A DNA stretch of 47,338 nucleotides from Rodentibacter genomosp. 2 (GTDB taxonomy: Bacteria; Pseudomonadota; Gammaproteobacteria; Enterobacterales; Pasteurellaceae): positions 1-47,338 of the forward strand of contig MLHP01000006.1 of assembly GCA_001999425.1 (NCBI GenBank). The letters run 5' to 3'. Shown here piece after piece: positions 1 through 9,724 of this stretch. The stretch's first letter is position 1. Each line of letters starts with the position of its first letter. Made by a program: the position numbers and the translations under genes. The notes under the pieces are model-generated. The model was not told where the DNA came from. It saw nothing but the letters and a program-made list of their open reading frames with translations, and made no database searches.

Positions 1-3000
1 TAATTACCATCTGTGAAATCTAAGCCTTGTGATACTTTAACTTTTTGTGGATTCTCACCATTAGCTTTGTATGATAGCTCTGCGTCACCTAGGTTTTGAG
101 CTACTGCGCTAACTGTATAGGTTTTTTGCCCTGTTGTAGCATCGGTTGTATTGGTTACCACTACATTATTGCCAGCTTCAACAATTGTGCCTAAGCCGGT
201 AATAACTTTCTTACCCTCATTAGTAATATTGTTGAGGTTTTTATCCGATGCATTATCAATTTTATCTTTTGTATCTTTTGTTAAATCAACAGTAATATCC
301 GTACCTGTGGCAGTTGTTGATACATATTTACCATTATCACCGCTCACAACGTTAAATTGTAAACCACCATTTTTATTGAGAGCTTGTGCATCAGTTGTAG
401 TTGATTTATCACCGCCTAATTTAATCGTATTATTAAATTTATTGTTAACAAGACTTAGCTGCTCTTCCGTTGCCGCGCGACCTTTCGTACCGAAATCCGA
501 ACCCTCTAACGTTTTATTCGTTAAACCGGCTATGTCGCCGGTATTGCCGTTAAAATTGATCGCAGTATTACCGCTACCCACCGTCACGACACCGTTCGGC
601 TTGAAGTTTATTTTACCCGTGCCGGCCTCACCTGTGATTGAAGTAATATTAGTTAATTCGCCCTCTACATTAACAGCATAAGTATCTGCATCACCATCAA
701 CACCTTTAGTTACAGTCGTATTTTTGCCATTAATAACTTTAACTGCTTTTTTCGCCTCGTTACGAATTACAGTTTTACCGCCATCATTGATATTAGTTAA
801 ATTAACATTGGCTGCATTATTGATTTTGTCTTTTGTATCTTTTGTTAAATCAACAGTAACATCCGTACCTGCTGCGGTTGTTGATACGTACTTGGCACTA
901 TCTCCGCCTACTACGTTAAATTGTAAACCACCCACTTTAGACAGATTTTGTTCGTTAGTGGTACCTGAATTACCACCTAATTTGACATTGTTATCACCAA
1001 TTTTGGTGTTTACTACATTAGATACCGTTTTTAACTGATCTTCTGTAGCCGCTCGGCCTGACACCGGAGTTGGATTCGTTACATTCCAGTCAGTATTGGT
1101 TAAACCTGTAATATGGCCGTCTTTACCATTTAGCCCGATTGCATTATTACCGCTAACATTCACCACACCATCCGGTCTGAATTCAACTTTACCTGAACCA
1201 TTACCATTAGTAATTGAAGTAATATTTGCTAAAGCGCCCTCAACATCTACCTTAAATGTTTTAACATCATTCACATCACGGTACGATACTTTAGTATTTT
1301 TGCCATCTTCCATATTGATTGTAGCTTTCGCTAAGTTTTTGATCTTAGTTTCGCCACTATTATTAATATTGGAAAGATCTTGTTTGGCAATACCCGTGAT
1401 TTTTGCTGTTTCATTTGCGACTGCTTTTCCATTACCATCGGTATAAGTCATTGTGACAGAACCATCATTCTGAACAGCATATTCACCTTTTGTAATGTGT
1501 TTTTCGTCACCTAAATTAGCAATACTTTGATCACCGTATTTAATACGATCACCATCATACTTAACAGTCGTGTTACTTGTTTGATCTCCAAGTTTAATTT
1601 CTTTGGTATTAACGCTATTTAAGTCTTTAAGATCTTTTGCTAATTTAATCGCTAGACCGCCTTGTGCCGAACTGGATCCAGCCATTCCGACAACACCGAT
1701 ATTATTATCGGATAAATTATTTTCTGCCGCACCGCCGATTACATTTAACGTCTCTCCGAGTTTACGATTTACAGTTACGCTTGTGTTATCGCCTTGGAAG
1801 TTTAAACCTTTGGCAATGTTGTTTGTATTGTTAGAAATGTTTTGCGTGTTGTTAGCAATATTATTGGCATTATTTGTCACATTTTGGTTAGTTGCAAAAA
1901 GTTGAGAACCGTTTATCGCATCCCCACTATTTGCATCAATCGTGCCATTTGAAACATTGGTAATTTTTTTATTACCAGCATCAATACCATCTTTAATGAT
2001 TTTTGGCCCATCTTTAATTGTCAAACCTTTATCATCTAAAGTTGTATTACCTGTTGTCACTTTCGTGAAAGAAACGTTTTCTTTAGTCGTAATTGTTAAA
2101 TTAGCATTATTTTGCGTAATATTAATATTATTGCCTGCGATGATTTTCACCGTATCACCCATTGCAATTTTTTGCTCTTTATTGCCGCTTACTTCACCTG
2201 AACCAATCTTATCTGTTGTGATTTTCCAACCTTGTTCAATTCGTGATGCGACAGCATATAATTGAGAACCATTAATTGCGTCAGTTGAATTAGCTTCAAC
2301 ATGCCCCGCCGCTACATTTTTAATTTGGCGTTCTTTACCTTTTTCACCAACACTTACAAATCGGCCTGAATCCTGAACAGAGCCACTAAAATTGTAAGTA
2401 TGTCCGCCAATCGTTTTATTTGCGACCGTCTCTGTTGCATGTGATCCTGTGGTTGTAGAATTATCACCAAGAATGACCGAACCGGTTGTACCCGCATTAA
2501 TATTTGCACCAATAGCAATAGTATTAGCCCCGGTTACATTAGTATTATGCCCGATTGCAATTGAGTCTTTCGCACTTGCTCCTGAACCGGTCATTTCACC
2601 CAATGCAATCGATCCTGTGCCTTTAGCGCCTAAATTATCATAATTACTATTTACTTCTTTTTGTTTAGCTTTATCAGCATTAACACTTACATAGTTGGTT
2701 TGAGCGAGTTCTACCGCTTTTTTTACATTACTCAGTTTCTGATTTTTAATATCAAACTCAGGTGCTTTATAAGTGTAACGACCGGTGGCACTATCAATGC
2801 TATAACCGATATAACCATCCCCGGCAATAGATTTTGCTAAATTATCATTAACCTCAGACAACTGTTTAACATTTACTGCATCAGTGTCTTCACGACCTGC
2901 CGCTAAATTAACTAAACGGCGCTCTGCACCTTTATTTGCGATCGCAACAACACCACGCTCAACATCAAAACCATCATTTGTATATTTTGCGTTTTTATTT

Positions 3001-4286
3001 TTAATATCTTCTTGATTAATACTAGTGCCGTTACCCAAAGCCAATGAGTTATTAGCATTAGATATTGCACCCTCACCAATACTCATCGCACCTTTTTTAG
3101 TTGCTTTTGAGTTTTTACCGATAGTTATCACATTTTCATGTAACGCTTGGGCATTAGTACCAAAAGCAATCGAGTTGGCCTCAGTTGCATTAGCATTACT
3201 ACCAAATGCAACAGCATCATTCTTATGTGCTTTAGCTTCTACACCGAATGCAATAGAATTGCTTTTAGCACCTAATGAATTGTAACCAAAGGCGATAGAT
3301 GCATTCCCCGTTGCTTTTGAACTTGTACCAAATGCAATCGCTTTTTCTGCACTAGAGAAACTAGGTTTAGTTACTTTTTCACCTAAGTAACTGTCATGTT
3401 CTGAATAAAATTCCCCTGTGGCAGCCAATGAACCAAATGCAAAGGAATCATTACCATTAGTCTTCGCACCTGAACCAATTGCAACGGAACGATCACCATT
3501 TGATTGGGTATTACTTAAACCGTCATACTTGGTTCTTTTCGCCTCCCCAGCTCCAGGTAAACCATCAAGAGTTTTAGGCGCGGCATTACCAATCGCAATA
3601 GATTGATTACCATTTGATGTCGCAGACGCTCCAAATGCAAAACTTGCATTCCCTTTTGCATAGGCGACAGAACCGATCGCTGCAGAGTAGTCACCAATCG
3701 CAGCGGATTGACGCATCATTGCAAGAGAATTAAATCCTTTGGCTCGAGAAGAAGTACCAATTGCCGTTGACCCTATATCCTCTGCATTTGAGAATGCGCC
3801 AATAGCGGTAGCTAACCCACCTTTTGCTTTAGAATAATCGCCTATAGCAATGCCATTTGAAGAACCATCTTTTTTAACAGCATCACTCTTATTACCAATT
3901 GCGATACCAAATGCATATTCTCCCTTCCCCGAATAACCATCATCTAAGTTACCTTGCTTATTGGGGTCACTGTAAGATTTACTCCCTGGATTTTTGTAAT
4001 CATATATCCAAGTAAAAGTAGTTCCAGTGGAAGGTTTAGCACTCGCACTAGTACTACCTTGCCCAGTGTCTGATGTTCCAGCAATTTCAACATATGCATT
4101 AGCTACAAGAGGTGTGGTCGCAAGTGGCAATGTAATTGCAATTGCTTTGATTAAATTGGTACTCAATGAATCAGGCTTATTTGAAGCAGTAGAAGAAGAG
4201 GAAATTGCCTTGACTTTAGAAAGCTCCGATACGGCCATCCATGTTTGAGTTGCATGATTCCAAATGACTTTAAAAATCTTATTCAT
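1..4286 (-). CDS. Trimeric autotransporter adhesin (YadA/Hia type), N-terminal part
   Basis: One uninterrupted minus-strand frame runs from an ATG at 4286 past the left edge, giving 1428 codons with no stop. The N-terminus (MNKIFKVIWNHATQTWMAVS) is an extended signal peptide region as in trimeric type V autotransporters. A hydrophobic stretch follows, with likely cleavage after the ANA at residues 62-64. Between about 4000 and 2450 lie many YadA head repeats of the SIAFG / AIAIG kind. Neck-like motifs (DAVNVKQL near 2865, DAINGSQL near 2250 and 1890) alternate with stalk. Two diverged 188-residue repeats occupy roughly 260-1400. The C-terminal beta-barrel anchor must lie outside the window. 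The family is exported by Sec, trimerises in the outer membrane and binds host matrix or cells; the ligand cannot be told here. A ribosome site (AAGGA) sits 9-10 bases before the start. The gene contains no USS core. Confidence 0.93.
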   Translation of the reverse strand, partial: MNKIFKVIWNHATQTWMAVSELSKVKAISSSSTASNKPDSLSTNLIKAIAITLPLATTPLVANAYVEIAGTSDTGQGSTSASAKPSTGTTFTWIYDYKNPGSKSYSDPNKQGNLDDGYSGKGEYAFGIAIGNKSDAVKKDGSSNGIAIGDYSKAKGGLATAIGAFSNAEDIGSTAIGTSSRAKGFNSLAMMRQSAAIGDYSAAIGSVAYAKGNASFAFGASATSNGNQSIAIGNAAPKTLDGLPGAGEAKRTKYDGLSNTQSNGDRSVAIGSGAKTNGNDSFAFGSLAATGEFYSEHDSYLGEKVTKPSFSSAEKAIAFGTSSKATGNASIAFGYNSLGAKSNSIAFGVEAKAHKNDAVAFGSNANATEANSIAFGTNAQALHENVITIGKNSKATKKGAMSIGEGAISNANNSLALGNGTSINQEDIKNKNAKYTNDGFDVERGVVAIANKGAERRLVNLAAGREDTDAVNVKQLSEVNDNLAKSIAGDGYIGYSIDSATGRYTYKAPEFDIKNQKLSNVKKAVELAQTNYVSVNADKAKQKEVNSNYDNLGAKGTGSIALGEMTGSGASAKDSIAIGHNTNVTGANTIAIGANINAGTTGSVILGDNSTTTGSHATETVANKTIGGHTYNFSGSVQDSGRFVSVGEKGKERQIKNVAAGHVEANSTDAINGSQLYAVASRIEQGWKITTDKIGSGEVSGNKEQKIAMGDTVKIIAGNNINITQNNANLTITTKENVSFTKVTTGNTTLDDKGLTIKDGPKIIKDGIDAGNKKITNVSNGTIDANSGDAINGSQLFATNQNVTNNANNIANNTQNISNNTNNIAKGLNFQGDNTSVTVNRKLGETLNVIGGAAENNLSDNNIGVVGMAGSSSAQGGLAIKLAKDLKDLNSVNTKEIKLGDQTSNTTVKYDGDRIKYGDQSIANLGDEKHITKGEYAVQNDGSVTMTYTDGNGKAVANETAKITGIAKQDLSNINNSGETKIKNLAKATINMEDGKNTKVSYRDVNDVKTFKVDVEGALANITSITNGNGSGKVEFRPDGVVNVSGNNAIGLNGKDGHITGLTNTDWNVTNPTPVSGRAATEDQLKTVSNVVNTKIGDNNVKLGGNSGTTNEQNLSKVGGLQFNVVGGDSAKYVSTTAAGTDVTVDLTKDTKDKINNAANVNLTNINDGGKTVIRNEAKKAVKVINGKNTTVTKGVDGDADTYAVNVEGELTNITSITGEAGTGKINFKPNGVVTVGSGNTAINFNGNTGDIAGLTNKTLEGSDFGTKGRAATEEQLSLVNNKFNNTIKLGGDKSTTTDAQALNKNGGLQFNVVSGDNGKYVSTTATGTDITVDLTKDTKDKIDNASDKNLNNITNEGKKVITGLGTIVEAGNNVVVTNTTDATTGQKTYTVSAVAQNLGDAELSYKANGENPQKVKVSQGLDFTDGN

Positions 4287-4370
4287 ATATTTACTTATCC
4301 TTTTAATTCAGGGTTATTTTCAAGAATAAACATCCACCACATTTCAGTGTAAAATTTCCTGATATAACCT

Positions 4371-4458
4371 GTGAATAATAGCTGTTTATCTTGGTATATA
4401 TGCTACCAACGGAATAGTAGAGCCAGCCATTTAGACTAAAATAGCTATTATTCATCAC
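4371..4458. repeat. Inverted repeat in the adhesin leader
   Basis: GTGAATAATAGCT at 4371-4383 is complementary to AGCTATTATTCATCAC at 4443-4458, apart from a two-base bulge. The loop is about 59 bases. The repeat lies 85-170 bases upstream of the adhesin start, so it could be part of the promoter or of the 5' untranslated RNA. No known riboswitch was recognised. The rest of 4287-5034 holds only this repeat and the decayed gene at 4687-4910. Confidence 0.4.
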
Positions 4459-4686
4459 CAGTAGAAAATTTACCTGCTATGATGAATGATGGTTTCATTG
4501 TGCAGTTTGTTGATCTATTATAGCCATAAGCTAAACTCTCAATACGAGCAAATTTGCAACCACCGTCATTACGGCGTGCAAGCCGAGTAAAAAATTTACC
4601 TCCGCTAAAAAATCAGGCAAAAATGCCGCGCCGAACATCCTCTTTGATATTAACGGCGCAGCATACTCATATCCAAAACAATAAAG

Positions 4687-4910
4687 TTATGTGTGTTTAT
4701 CTATTTCTAGAGCGACTTTGTAGATATTTTTAGCTTGACGTTTAGCCAACAAAAACTCAGTGATCTTTTCCCCAACTTCCTATGGAGCCTCCTAAAAACA
4801 TAGCTATTGTTTTAGCAATATCCGACGGACTTGGCTTAAAGATTACTACTTGTGATTAATACAATTCCCAATGCTAGAGCAACAGCTATTTTTCCATTAA
4901 ATCTCAAAAA
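4687..4910 (-). pseudogene. Decayed small gene, possible membrane protein
   Basis: Three consecutive minus-strand stretches in different frames read as one plausible protein of about 72 residues. The first (from 4910) has FLRFNGKIAVALALGIVLIT, a hydrophobic segment, then a stop near 4836. The second continues with KPSPSDIAKTIAMFLGGSIG. The third has ITEFLLAKRQAKNIYKVALE and ends at a TAA at 4687-4689. Two frameshifts would restore it. No start codon or family was recognised. It lies between the adhesin and an XRE-type regulator and may be a dead partner of one of them. That reading is inferred from coding-like text and adjacency only. Confidence 0.4.
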
Positions 4911-5034
4911 GCAAGACTATGGACTAACGAAAAAAATCATTGGTTGAGTTAAATTATAATATCACAACCTCAAGGCAATCAACTATTTTTAATAAATAAG
5001 AAAAAATATCATTCATTGAGTAACTTGAAATCAT

Positions 5035-5049
5035 ATTGTCACAAACAAT
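5035..5049. promoter_or_regulatory. Possible operator of the XRE regulator
   Basis: ATTGT-CACAA-ACAAT is a perfect 5-bp inverted repeat with a 5-bp spacer, 36 bases upstream of the preferred start of the regulator. Short palindromes of this shape are common autoregulatory operators for this family. CATTGAG or CAATG motifs recur at about 5015, 5047 and 5072. No clear promoter hexamers with good spacing were found. Confidence 0.35.
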
Positions 5050-5084
5050 GGAAATAATACTGATTTCACACAATGAGAGATAGT

Positions 5085-5456
5085 ATGGCAAGATTTACCG
5101 CAGCAGAAACTGATATTGCGATCGGCAAACGAATTCAACTTCGCCGTAAAGAACTGGGTATCAGTGCCGAAGTATTAGCTGAAAAAATTGGGGTATCACA
5201 GCAACAATTTTCTCGTTATGAACGAGGAGCAACTAAAATAAATGTGAATCATTTGGTGGATATAGCCATTAGCTTAGATACTCCAATTGATTGGTTTTTC
5301 AGTGATAGCAAAGGTCTTAACTTAGAAGACAAACCGTATGTTCCCATACATAATGATGCCTTGCGTTTTCGTCTTGATTACCATTGGCAACAAATGAATA
5401 ATGAACAAAAACGTACTTTAATCAACTGGCTTGATGCCATTTCCGGAAGACAATAA
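5085..5456 (+). CDS. XRE/Cro-family helix-turn-helix regulator
   Basis: Small DNA-binding protein of 123 residues. An N-terminal HTH_3 domain spans about residues 8-65: GKRIQLRRKELGISAEVLAE begins the domain, and VSQQQFSRYERGATKI contains the recognition helix. The remainder is short and charged with no recognised domain. An upstream in-frame ATG at 5073 would add four residues, but GAGAGA just before 5085 makes the later start better. The upstream side holds a palindrome at 5035-5049 and a decayed gene, so this may be an orphan of a two-gene module or a regulator of the divergent adhesin. Its target is unknown. A terminator follows at 5542. Confidence 0.8.
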   Translation: MARFTAAETDIAIGKRIQLRRKELGISAEVLAEKIGVSQQQFSRYERGATKINVNHLVDIAISLDTPIDWFFSDSKGLNLEDKPYVPIHNDALRFRLDYHWQQMNNEQKRTLINWLDAISGRQ

Positions 5457-5541
5457 AACCCTGCGTGGAACAGCTATTTTCTATATCCGGTATTTTGAAA
5501 GGAAAAAATGATCATTAAATCAAAAAGTTATAACTAAAAAT

Positions 5542-5566
5542 AAAGCGCGGTTAATAACCGCACTTT
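5542..5566. terminator. USS-based bidirectional terminator
   Basis: An inverted repeat with arms AAAGCGCGGTTA and TAACCGCACTTT is flanked by A-rich and T-rich runs. It lies between convergent genes, the XRE regulator and xseA. The right arm contains the uptake core in reverse (ACCGCACTT); the left arm carries one change from it. Confidence 0.7.
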
Positions 5567-5610
5567 TGTTAGACATACATCAAAATCACTTATCAATCAC
5601 TTTCTGACTT

Positions 5611-6930
5611 TCATACCACCTGACTAACGATATTCCCATCCGACACTTTTGTGGTCATCATTTCCCCTTGTTTAACGTCATTCATACTCGTGATTGTTTT
5701 TCCTTGCTCCGTTGTCGCAATGGAATAACCGCGTGCCAAAACCTTCAACGGACTTAATCCATCTAATTTTCCACACAATGACGCAAGCCGATTTTGACGT
5801 TCTGTCAATTGGCGGCTTGTACTGAAATGTAATCGCCCTTGTAATTGCACTAATTGTTGTTGATGACGTTGAATACGGTAAGGTAAGGGATTTTGTGCCA
5901 AACGAACGGAAAGCGCGGTCAATTTTTGCTGTGTTTTTTCAAACTGACGTTTCATCGCAAATTGTAAACGCTGTGCAAGTTGCTCATTTTTTGCCTGTTG
6001 AACACGCAGTTGATTCTGCGGATGTTGATTTTGCAAACGCAATGTTAGTTGTTTTAAATGCTGGCTTTTTTCTGTTAATAATCGGTCAAGCGCGATATCT
6101 AAACGCTGTTGCTGATGGCGGAGTTGCTGTAGTAACTCCCCTTGATTTCGACTGACCAATTCCGCCGCCGCCGAGGGAGTCGGCGCACGAAGATCAGCAA
6201 CAAAATCGGCAATGGTGACATCCGTTTCATGACCTACGGCACTGATAATCGGTAGCGTGGAGCGAAAAATCGCACGTGCAACAGATTCCTCGTTAAAACA
6301 CCAAAGATCTTCCAAAGAGCCACCACCCCGCCCGACAATGAGCACATCTACTTCTCGCCTCTCATTTGCCAGTTCGATCATCTGCACAATCTCAGCCGTT
6401 GCCTCTTTACCTTGCACGGAGGTGGGATAAATCACCACTTTCAAACTCGGATCTCGACGAGCCAAAATGTGCAAAATATCTTGTAATGCTGCGCCGGTAG
6501 AGGAAGTGATAATTCCTACGGCTTTACTAAAGTGCGGTAAATTTTTCTTGAGATTTTGGGCAAACAGCCCTTCTGCCGCCAGCTTCATCTTCAGGGCTTC
6601 AAATTGCTGTTGTAACAAGCCTTCACCCGCAGAATGCATGGATTCAATGATGAGTTGGTAATCCCCCCTTGGCTCGTATAAACTCACATTGGCACGCACC
6701 AAGACTTGCATACCGTTTTGCGGACTAAACGCCACACGCAAATTTTTCATCCGAAACATCGCACAACGCACCTGTGCATTTTCATCTTTTAAGGTGAGAT
6801 ACCAATGCCCCGACACCGGTTGGGTAAAATTAGAAATTTCTCCCGTCAGCCAAATCTGGGAAAAATGGTTTTCCAACATTTGGCGTGCCGCATTATTGAG
6901 TTGGGATACGGAATAAATATTATCAGACAT
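5611..6930 (-). CDS. xseA: Exodeoxyribonuclease VII large subunit
   Basis: Large subunit of the XseA-XseB nuclease that degrades single-stranded DNA to short oligonucleotides. The preferred start gives a protein beginning [19 protein letters not shown], 439 residues, the usual family length. An OB-fold domain covers about residues 1-100 ([21 protein letters not shown]). The catalytic domain follows, with [14 protein letters not shown], the glycine-rich [17 protein letters not shown] and [20 protein letters not shown]. The C-terminal part is a long glutamine-rich coiled coil, then the conserved [10 protein letters not shown]. Two upstream in-frame starts exist (6957 and 6936) but lie deeper in roxA. 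With the start at 6930 the gene overlaps the end of roxA by 8 bases, which suggests translational coupling. xseB is not in the window. Confidence 0.97.
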   Translation of the reverse strand: MSDNIYSVSQLNNAARQMLENHFSQIWLTGEISNFTQPVSGHWYLTLKDENAQVRCAMFRMKNLRVAFSPQNGMQVLVRANVSLYEPRGDYQLIIESMHSAGEGLLQQQFEALKMKLAAEGLFAQNLKKNLPHFSKAVGIITSSTGAALQDILHILARRDPSLKVVIYPTSVQGKEATAEIVQMIELANERREVDVLIVGRGGGSLEDLWCFNEESVARAIFRSTLPIISAVGHETDVTIADFVADLRAPTPSAAAELVSRNQGELLQQLRHQQQRLDIALDRLLTEKSQHLKQLTLRLQNQHPQNQLRVQQAKNEQLAQRLQFAMKRQFEKTQQKLTALSVRLAQNPLPYRIQRHQQQLVQLQGRLHFSTSRQLTERQNRLASLCGKLDGLSPLKVLARGYSIATTEQGKTITSMNDVKQGEMMTTKVSDGNIVSQVV

Positions 6931-8143
6931 ATTCATCGAGCAACACCCAGCCATCATCCAGCCAGTTACAAATTGAATCTAACAATAATTCCATTGTCGT
7001 TTCCGGATCTTCCGTTTCATTCGTTAAATCCGTTAAAAATGCCCAATCTAAGTATTCACCGTCCGCTAAGCGTTTCAAAACTTCCGTTTCCACCGAGTTT
7101 AACTCATCCAACCATTCGCCATTGGCATAAATGCGAAGGGGATTTTCCGTGTAGAGCAACTTGCAATTATTATCCTGACAAAGTAACGCCCCCTGTTCTA
7201 AATCGGCACGTACCTCTTCAGGAACACTCATTTCTTCAGAAACCAACAGTTCATAACGGCGTGAACTCACAGCGCTTGCCACGGCCTGTTTGAATAACTT
7301 GTCAAAGGCTTCAGAATGAGCAAGTTTATCCAGAAGTTGTTGTTTTATCACCTGAATATTTTCATCGGCAAGCTTACCGGTACATTGCACTGCTTGCGTT
7401 AAACGCAGCGGTAAATCAAATTCGCTTAAATTCAAATCCGGATCTTGATGACAAAAACCTTTACTGATGCCATCAATTAAATGGGCTAAATTCGGATAAC
7501 GCAGGCCAAAAGAAAAGGTTAAACAATCCTCTTCCGCCACGCCATAATGTGCCATACGGGCGGGAATATAAAGAATATCGCCCGGATTCATTACCTCATC
7601 AATCACCAACTCCCCCATATCATCAAAAATACGGATCGGCTGATTCGGTTTAAATTCGGTACTCGGATCACACCATTTCCCCAACTGCCAACGGCGACTT
7701 CCATACCCTTGCACCAGAAACACATCATATTCATCATAATGTTTACCCACCGAGCCGCCTTTCGGCGCATAAGACACCATAATGTCATCACGTTGCCATT
7801 GGGGAATAAAACCAAATTTATTCCAAAGTTGTCCTAATTCCGGCGACCATTGTTCCATATTTTGCACCAGCACCGACCATTTCTGCGGCAAATTTTTAAA
7901 ATCCTTTTCCGTTAAAGGGCTAAAAAATACTTTCCAATCATCATCTGAAAAGGTTTTAACTAAACGAGCCGTGACATCTTCATTTTGCGCCAATTCAATA
8001 ATATCTTGCGGTTCAAACTGTCCCACGATTTCAGGCAAGCCGTTGCGGATAATCAGGGGCTTTTTCTGCCAATAATCCCGCAAGAAAATTTCAGGGGTAA
8101 TATGCTCGGGTAAGCAAAAATCGGCTTGGGAAAGTGCGGTCAT
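6923..8143 (-). CDS. roxA: Ribosomal protein uL16 arginine 3-hydroxylase
   Basis: Member of the YcfD/RoxA family of JmjC-fold, Fe(II) and 2-oxoglutarate dependent oxygenases that hydroxylate an arginine of ribosomal protein L16. Length is 406 residues, somewhat longer than the E. coli protein. The iron-binding HxD is seen in [20 protein letters not shown] and a downstream histidine in [14 protein letters not shown]. The N-terminal [16 protein letters not shown] is typical. The C-terminal part has the winged-helix-like region ending in [13 protein letters not shown]. It overlaps rnfH by 4 bases upstream and xseA by 8 bases downstream, so the three form a tight minus-strand operon. A USS overlaps the extreme 5' end (about 8132). 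Confidence 0.93.
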   Translation of the reverse strand: MTALSQADFCLPEHITPEIFLRDYWQKKPLIIRNGLPEIVGQFEPQDIIELAQNEDVTARLVKTFSDDDWKVFFSPLTEKDFKNLPQKWSVLVQNMEQWSPELGQLWNKFGFIPQWQRDDIMVSYAPKGGSVGKHYDEYDVFLVQGYGSRRWQLGKWCDPSTEFKPNQPIRIFDDMGELVIDEVMNPGDILYIPARMAHYGVAEEDCLTFSFGLRYPNLAHLIDGISKGFCHQDPDLNLSEFDLPLRLTQAVQCTGKLADENIQVIKQQLLDKLAHSEAFDKLFKQAVASAVSSRRYELLVSEEMSVPEEVRADLEQGALLCQDNNCKLLYTENPLRIYANGEWLDELNSVETEVLKRLADGEYLDWAFLTDLTNETEDPETTMELLLDSICNWLDDGWVLLDEYV

Positions 8144-8454
8144 TTTTGGACTCCTTTTTCTTTATTGGCTTGAGCGGCTTGTTCTACGGCACGTTTACGA
8201 CGGATTTCTTTCGGATCGGCTAATAACGGACGATAAATTTCAATGCGATCGCCTTCTTTCAATATATCGGTTAATTTTGCCGGACGACTAAAAATCCCGA
8301 CTTTATTTTCACGCAAGTCAATGTCGGTAAATTGTTGCAAAATACCGGATTGCAAAATGGCGCTTTGCACCATCGTGCCTTCTTCTACCTGAAAATCTTT
8401 TAAATAATAGCGCTCCGGCAAGGCATAGGCGATTTCAATATTAATCTGGCTCAT
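8140..8454 (-). CDS. rnfH: RnfH family ubiquitin-like protein
   Basis: Small beta-grasp protein (UPF0125) of 104 residues, beginning MSQINIEIAYALPERYYLKD. The pattern of an N-terminal strand, the QSAILQSGI helix, KVGIFSR and the GDRIEIYRPLLADPKEIRR end is diagnostic for RnfH. The family is named for linkage to rnf electron-transport genes, but its role is unproven. Starts at 8469 and 8457 are also possible; I chose the one matching the usual N-terminus. It is first in the rnfH-roxA-xseA run, and its last 4 bases overlap the roxA start. Confidence 0.88.
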   Translation of the reverse strand: MSQINIEIAYALPERYYLKDFQVEEGTMVQSAILQSGILQQFTDIDLRENKVGIFSRPAKLTDILKEGDRIEIYRPLLADPKEIRRKRAVEQAAQANKEKGVQK

Positions 8455-8615
8455 CATAGGTTTCTTCATCTTAAAATTTTGGGCTATTATAGCGGAAAAG
8501 ATCGGTCACAAAAAACAACGTTTTTTGAGCGTTGTCTTTGTCAATGATCCCAATAGAGACTAACAAACAAGTAATCGAGTTTGTGAATAATTTTAACGAT
8601 AAATAAGGAAACAAA

Positions 8616-9032
8616 ATGAACTGGGTAGTTTTTGCCGTTGGCTCGGCATTTTTTGCAGGGCTCACGGCGATTTTAGGCAAACTGGGCGTGGAAGGCATAA
8701 ACAGCAATCTTGCCACGTTTATACGCACCATTGTAGTATTGCTCGTCACCGCCGGTATTATTTCCGCCCGTAATGAATGGCAATTACCACAACAAATCGC
8801 TACAAAACCCTTCACATTCTTAATATTATCCGGTATTGCAACAGGATTATCTTGGTTATGCTATTACCGAGCCTTGCAACTCGCACCCGCCTCTTGGGTC
8901 GCACCTATCGATAAACTGAGTGTCGTCATCGCCATTATTTTGGGCGTTGTCATTTTAGGTGAACCCCTAAGTTTGAAACTCATCATAGGAGGACTCTTGA
9001 TTTTAGCGGGAGTGCTTGTTCTTGCGTTATAG
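8616..9032 (+). CDS. EamA-family half-length transporter
   Basis: Integral membrane protein of 138 residues with about five hydrophobic segments, corresponding to one EamA (DMT superfamily) unit rather than the usual two. Typical features are the opening GSAFFAGLTAILGKLGVEGI, the middle LCYYRALQLAPASWVAPIDK and the closing GEPLSLKLIIGGLLILAGV. Single-unit members probably work as dimers. Substrate is unknown. The start is preceded by AAGGAAAC. It is divergent from rnfH and precedes pth. Confidence 0.85.
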   Translation: MNWVVFAVGSAFFAGLTAILGKLGVEGINSNLATFIRTIVVLLVTAGIISARNEWQLPQQIATKPFTFLILSGIATGLSWLCYYRALQLAPASWVAPIDKLSVVIAIILGVVILGEPLSLKLIIGGLLILAGVLVLAL

Positions 9033-9091
9033 ATTGAGAATTTACCTGCATTTAGCTACAATACGCCACTATTTTTTAATCATTACGCAAT

Positions 9092-9676
9092 ATGTCTGAA
9101 ATTAAACTCATCGTCGGACTTGGCAATCCCGGGGATAAATATGCCGAAACACGCCATAATGCCGGTGAATGGTTGGTAGAACGTTTAGCCCATCGTTTCA
9201 ATACCACGCTTAATCCTGAAAACAAATTCTTCGGTAAAACCGCCCGCACTTTGGTGAACGGAAAAGAAGTCCGTTTGCTTGTGCCAACCACCTTTATGAA
9301 TTTAAGCGGTAAAGCGGTGGCTGCCTTGAGCGGATTTTATCGTATTCAACCGGAAGAAATCCTGGTGATTCACGATGAACTGGATTTACCGCCGGGTAGC
9401 GCAAAACTCAAACTGGGTGGCGGACACGGTGGACATAACGGCTTGAAAGACATTGTGGCGAAATTGGGAAATAACAACAATTTTCATCGTTTACGTTTAG
9501 GCATCGGGCACCCGGGACATCGTGATTTGGTTGCCAGTTATGTGCTTAACAAGCCCTCTCCGACCGATCGTCAAGCCCTTGAAAAAGCCCTTGATGAAGC
9601 CACAGATTGCGTGGAAATGATTTTTAAAGACGGCATAGTGAAAGCCACCAACCGTTTAAATAGTTTTAAAATTTAA
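9092..9676 (+). CDS. pth: Peptidyl-tRNA hydrolase
   Basis: Releases tRNA from peptidyl-tRNA that drops off the ribosome. 194 residues, the family length. The catalytic histidine lies in [17 protein letters not shown] near residue 21, and the conserved asparagine in GLGNPGDKY near residue 11. Further signatures are [21 protein letters not shown] and [13 protein letters not shown]. It is followed 48 bases later by ychF, a pairing common in gamma-proteobacteria, with a USS in between at about 9678. Confidence 0.98.
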   Translation: MSEIKLIVGLGNPGDKYAETRHNAGEWLVERLAHRFNTTLNPENKFFGKTARTLVNGKEVRLLVPTTFMNLSGKAVAALSGFYRIQPEEILVIHDELDLPPGSAKLKLGGGHGGHNGLKDIVAKLGNNNNFHRLRLGIGHPGHRDLVASYVLNKPSPTDRQALEKALDEATDCVEMIFKDGIVKATNRLNSFKI

Positions 9677-9724
9677 AAGTGCGGTCATTTTCGCAACTTT
9701 TTTGATTCAATATAAGGAAAAATT

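Noticed and set aside
2450-3900. Short recurring motifs in the adhesin head considered as a CRISPR or satellite array
   Set aside because: They are protein-level repeats (AIAIG / SIAFG) with irregular spacing and third-position variation, not a direct-repeat and spacer array.
151-4248. A string of plus-strand open frames of 60-176 codons opposite the adhesin
   Set aside because: All lie in one frame, are rich in L, V, S and P, and mirror the biased codons of the continuous minus-strand adhesin. None has a ribosome site or a recognisable domain.
6805-7293. Plus-strand frame of 162 codons over the roxA-xseA junction
   Set aside because: It spans two well-supported minus-strand genes and has no protein-like signature.
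8471-8815. Minus-strand frame of 114 codons opposite the EamA gene
   Set aside because: The plus-strand frame has transporter motifs and a ribosome site; the minus frame is its shadow.
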